Source: Locusta migratoria
Taxonomy: Eukaryota; Arthropoda; Insecta; Orthoptera; Acrididae
Reading direction: 5' to 3'
DNA length: 64,000 bases
Assembly: GCA_026315105.1 (NCBI GenBank)
Contig: CM048748.1
Coordinates: forward strand, 26,763,078 to 26,827,077
The first letter of the stretch is position 1. The number at the start of each line of letters is the position of its first letter. Below, in pieces: positions 63,407-64,000 of this stretch. The notes beneath the pieces were generated by a model that worked only from the letters and a program-made list of their open reading frames with translations, was not told the DNA's origin and made no database searches. The translations under genes and the position numbers were made by a program.

Positions 63407-63485
63407 GCCCCCTTTTTCTGTACGATTTGACTGGCCTATGGTGTGGAAAGCGCGCACAGTGAGCGTGGTGTGGTGTGGTGTGCAG
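63407..63485 (+). promoter_or_regulatory. 3' splice region of the third exon, partly transposon-derived
   Basis: The acceptor AG is at 63484-63485. The 45 bases before it are G/T-rich (GTGTGGTGTGGTGTGCAG) with no pyrimidine tract. The nearest pyrimidine run, GCCCCCTTTTTCTG (63407-63420), and a branch-like TTTGACT lie inside the terminal inverted repeat of the transposon, which ends at 63438. The matching place in the left TIR reads GCGTTTTCAATG, without the C5T5 run. Confidence 0.55.
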
Positions 63486-63641
63486 GTGGATGGCGACCAC
63501 GCAGATGGAGCCGACGTACGCGCGCCGCGCCTTCCCCTGCTTCGACGAGCCGGGGCTAAGGGCCACCTTCGAGACGACCGTCATCGCCCCCCAGGGCTAC
63601 ACGGCGCGCGCCAACACCCAGGAGCTGTCCAGAGTAGTCAG
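63486..63641 (+). CDS. M1 aminopeptidase (aminopeptidase N-like), internal exon with FDEP
   Basis: A 156-bp exon reading TWMATTQMEPTYARRAFPCF then DEPGLRATFETTVIAPQGYT and ARANTQELSRVV. W.A.TQ.EPT.ARRAFPCFDEP is a hallmark of M1 aminopeptidases, at the end of the N-terminal domain before the GAMEN-containing catalytic domain, which is beyond this window. It enters in phase 2 (the first base completes Thr with AC from 45554-45555). It leaves in phase 2 at GTCAG/GTGAGT (63641/63642). The acceptor lacks a pyrimidine tract of its own. Third positions are almost all G or C. Confidence 0.95.
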
Positions 63642-63915
63642 GTGAGTCTGCCGCCAGGGACTGTGCCCTGGCCAAGACAAGTAGGGGATCACTTGAGATA
63701 CCTAGGTCTGTGACGTACCCGTATATCATTTTCCCTCATTTAATTTTTTATTCATCACAATTTTGCCTTACTTCCTCTGGACCTGCGCCTACCCGAGCAC
63801 TGTGTTTTGACAGCCAGGGCTTCCATGCGTGCTACATGAAACAGCTCGGCATTAATGTGGGTTTTATCCTCATTGACCAGCCATATCGGTTTCAGCCATA
63901 TCTGTTAAAAGAAAC
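63642..63915. other. Start of the next intron
   Basis: Begins GTGAGTCTGC; no other feature recognised. Confidence 0.6.
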
Positions 63916-64000
63916 ACTACATCTACATCTAAATAGATACTCTGCAAATCACATTTAACTGCCTCGCAGAGGGTTCATTAATCACTTTCTTACCTTTTCT
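63916..64000 (-). mobile_element. CR1-like LINE 3' end, running off the window
   Basis: ACTACATCTACATCTAAATA, then ACTCTGCAAATCACATTTAA and GCAGAGGGTTCATTAATCAC are the inverted TAGATG tail and 3' untranslated region of the family seen at 16106. The element continues to the right of the window. Confidence 0.85.

Larger units (their letters stand above)
60431..63438 (-). mobile_element. Long-TIR DNA transposon with nuclease-like protein (Academ-like?)
   Basis: Terminal inverted repeats of about 560 bp (60431-60988 and 62876-63438) start TAGGCCAGTCAAAT at both outer ends. They share, inverted, AAATCGTGATGTAGTTCTAA, GTGCTTCCCAA and AATGGGCTTATTTTTACC. TGG flanks the element on both sides (60428-60430, 63439-63441), a 3-bp target duplication. 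The minus strand of the interior carries a broken gene for a PIN/XPG-like and cysteine-rich protein. Long TIRs, a short target site and an XPG-type nuclease plus Cys-rich domain recall the Academ superfamily. That assignment is inference. Confidence 0.75.

Noticed and set aside
1..64000. CRISPR arrays, operons or bacterial genes
   Set aside because: Direct repeats found here are transposon-derived or microsatellites. Gene structure with long introns and SINEs is clearly eukaryotic.

Overview
The window looks like a stretch of a very large arthropod nuclear genome, most likely an orthopteran (locust or grasshopper). The reasons are a host gene with introns of about 18 kb each, no compact gene organisation, and a dense, nested load of transposable elements. 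These include RTE, Jockey and CR1-like LINEs, many copies of tRNA-derived SINEs, Tc1/mariner and hAT DNA transposons, a solo LTR and a long-TIR nuclease-encoding element. The species call is inference from the repeat types.

Only one host gene can be supported. It is an M1-family zinc aminopeptidase (aminopeptidase N-like) on the + strand, seen as three internal exons at 26068-26224, 45215-45555 and 63486-63641. Splice phases match exactly (0, then 2, then 2), and the joined protein runs from the N-terminal YRLPGDVIPSNY region to the AFPCFDEP motif. The GAMEN and HEXXH catalytic motifs would lie in exons beyond the right edge. Upstream exons, if any, are to the left of 26068 or outside the window.

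Layout. 1-26 kb: LINE fragments (Jockey, RTE, CR1-like), a gypsy fragment, SINEs, two copies of one Tc1-like family (6.1 and 11.4 kb), a hAT element with TIRs (8.4-9.9 kb), a Jockey element split by another LINE that is itself split by a SINE (17-20.3 kb), a mariner split by a SINE (21.1-22.3 kb), and a tRNA-cored tandem element (25 kb). Intron 26.2-45.2 kb: an RTE inserted into a second RTE (27.0-34.2 kb) between two CR1-like copies, more CR1-like copies, a Tc1 fragment, a fold-back SINE, and a near-complete EN/RT LINE (41-44.8 kb) carrying a precise 432-bp insertion with 60-bp terminal direct repeats. Intron 45.6-63.5 kb: a Jockey insertion with 12-bp target duplication, an interrupted RTE, a young RTE-like LINE (50.7-52.5 kb), repeats carrying hammerhead-ribozyme-like motifs (52.7-54 and 56.4-56.8 kb), a solo LTR, and a 3-kb element with about 560-bp terminal inverted repeats. 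The right end of that element lies only 47 bp before the third exon.

The most interesting signals are three. First, a recurrent hammerhead-like fold (CUGANGA, stem II, GAAA, short stem III, matching stem I) occurs in several otherwise different repeats. Second, there is a tRNA-cored element with terminal direct repeats. Third, a long-TIR transposon encoding a PIN/XPG-like protein abuts an exon and may supply its splice signals. No structural tRNA or rRNA gene, CRISPR array or bacterial-type feature was seen.
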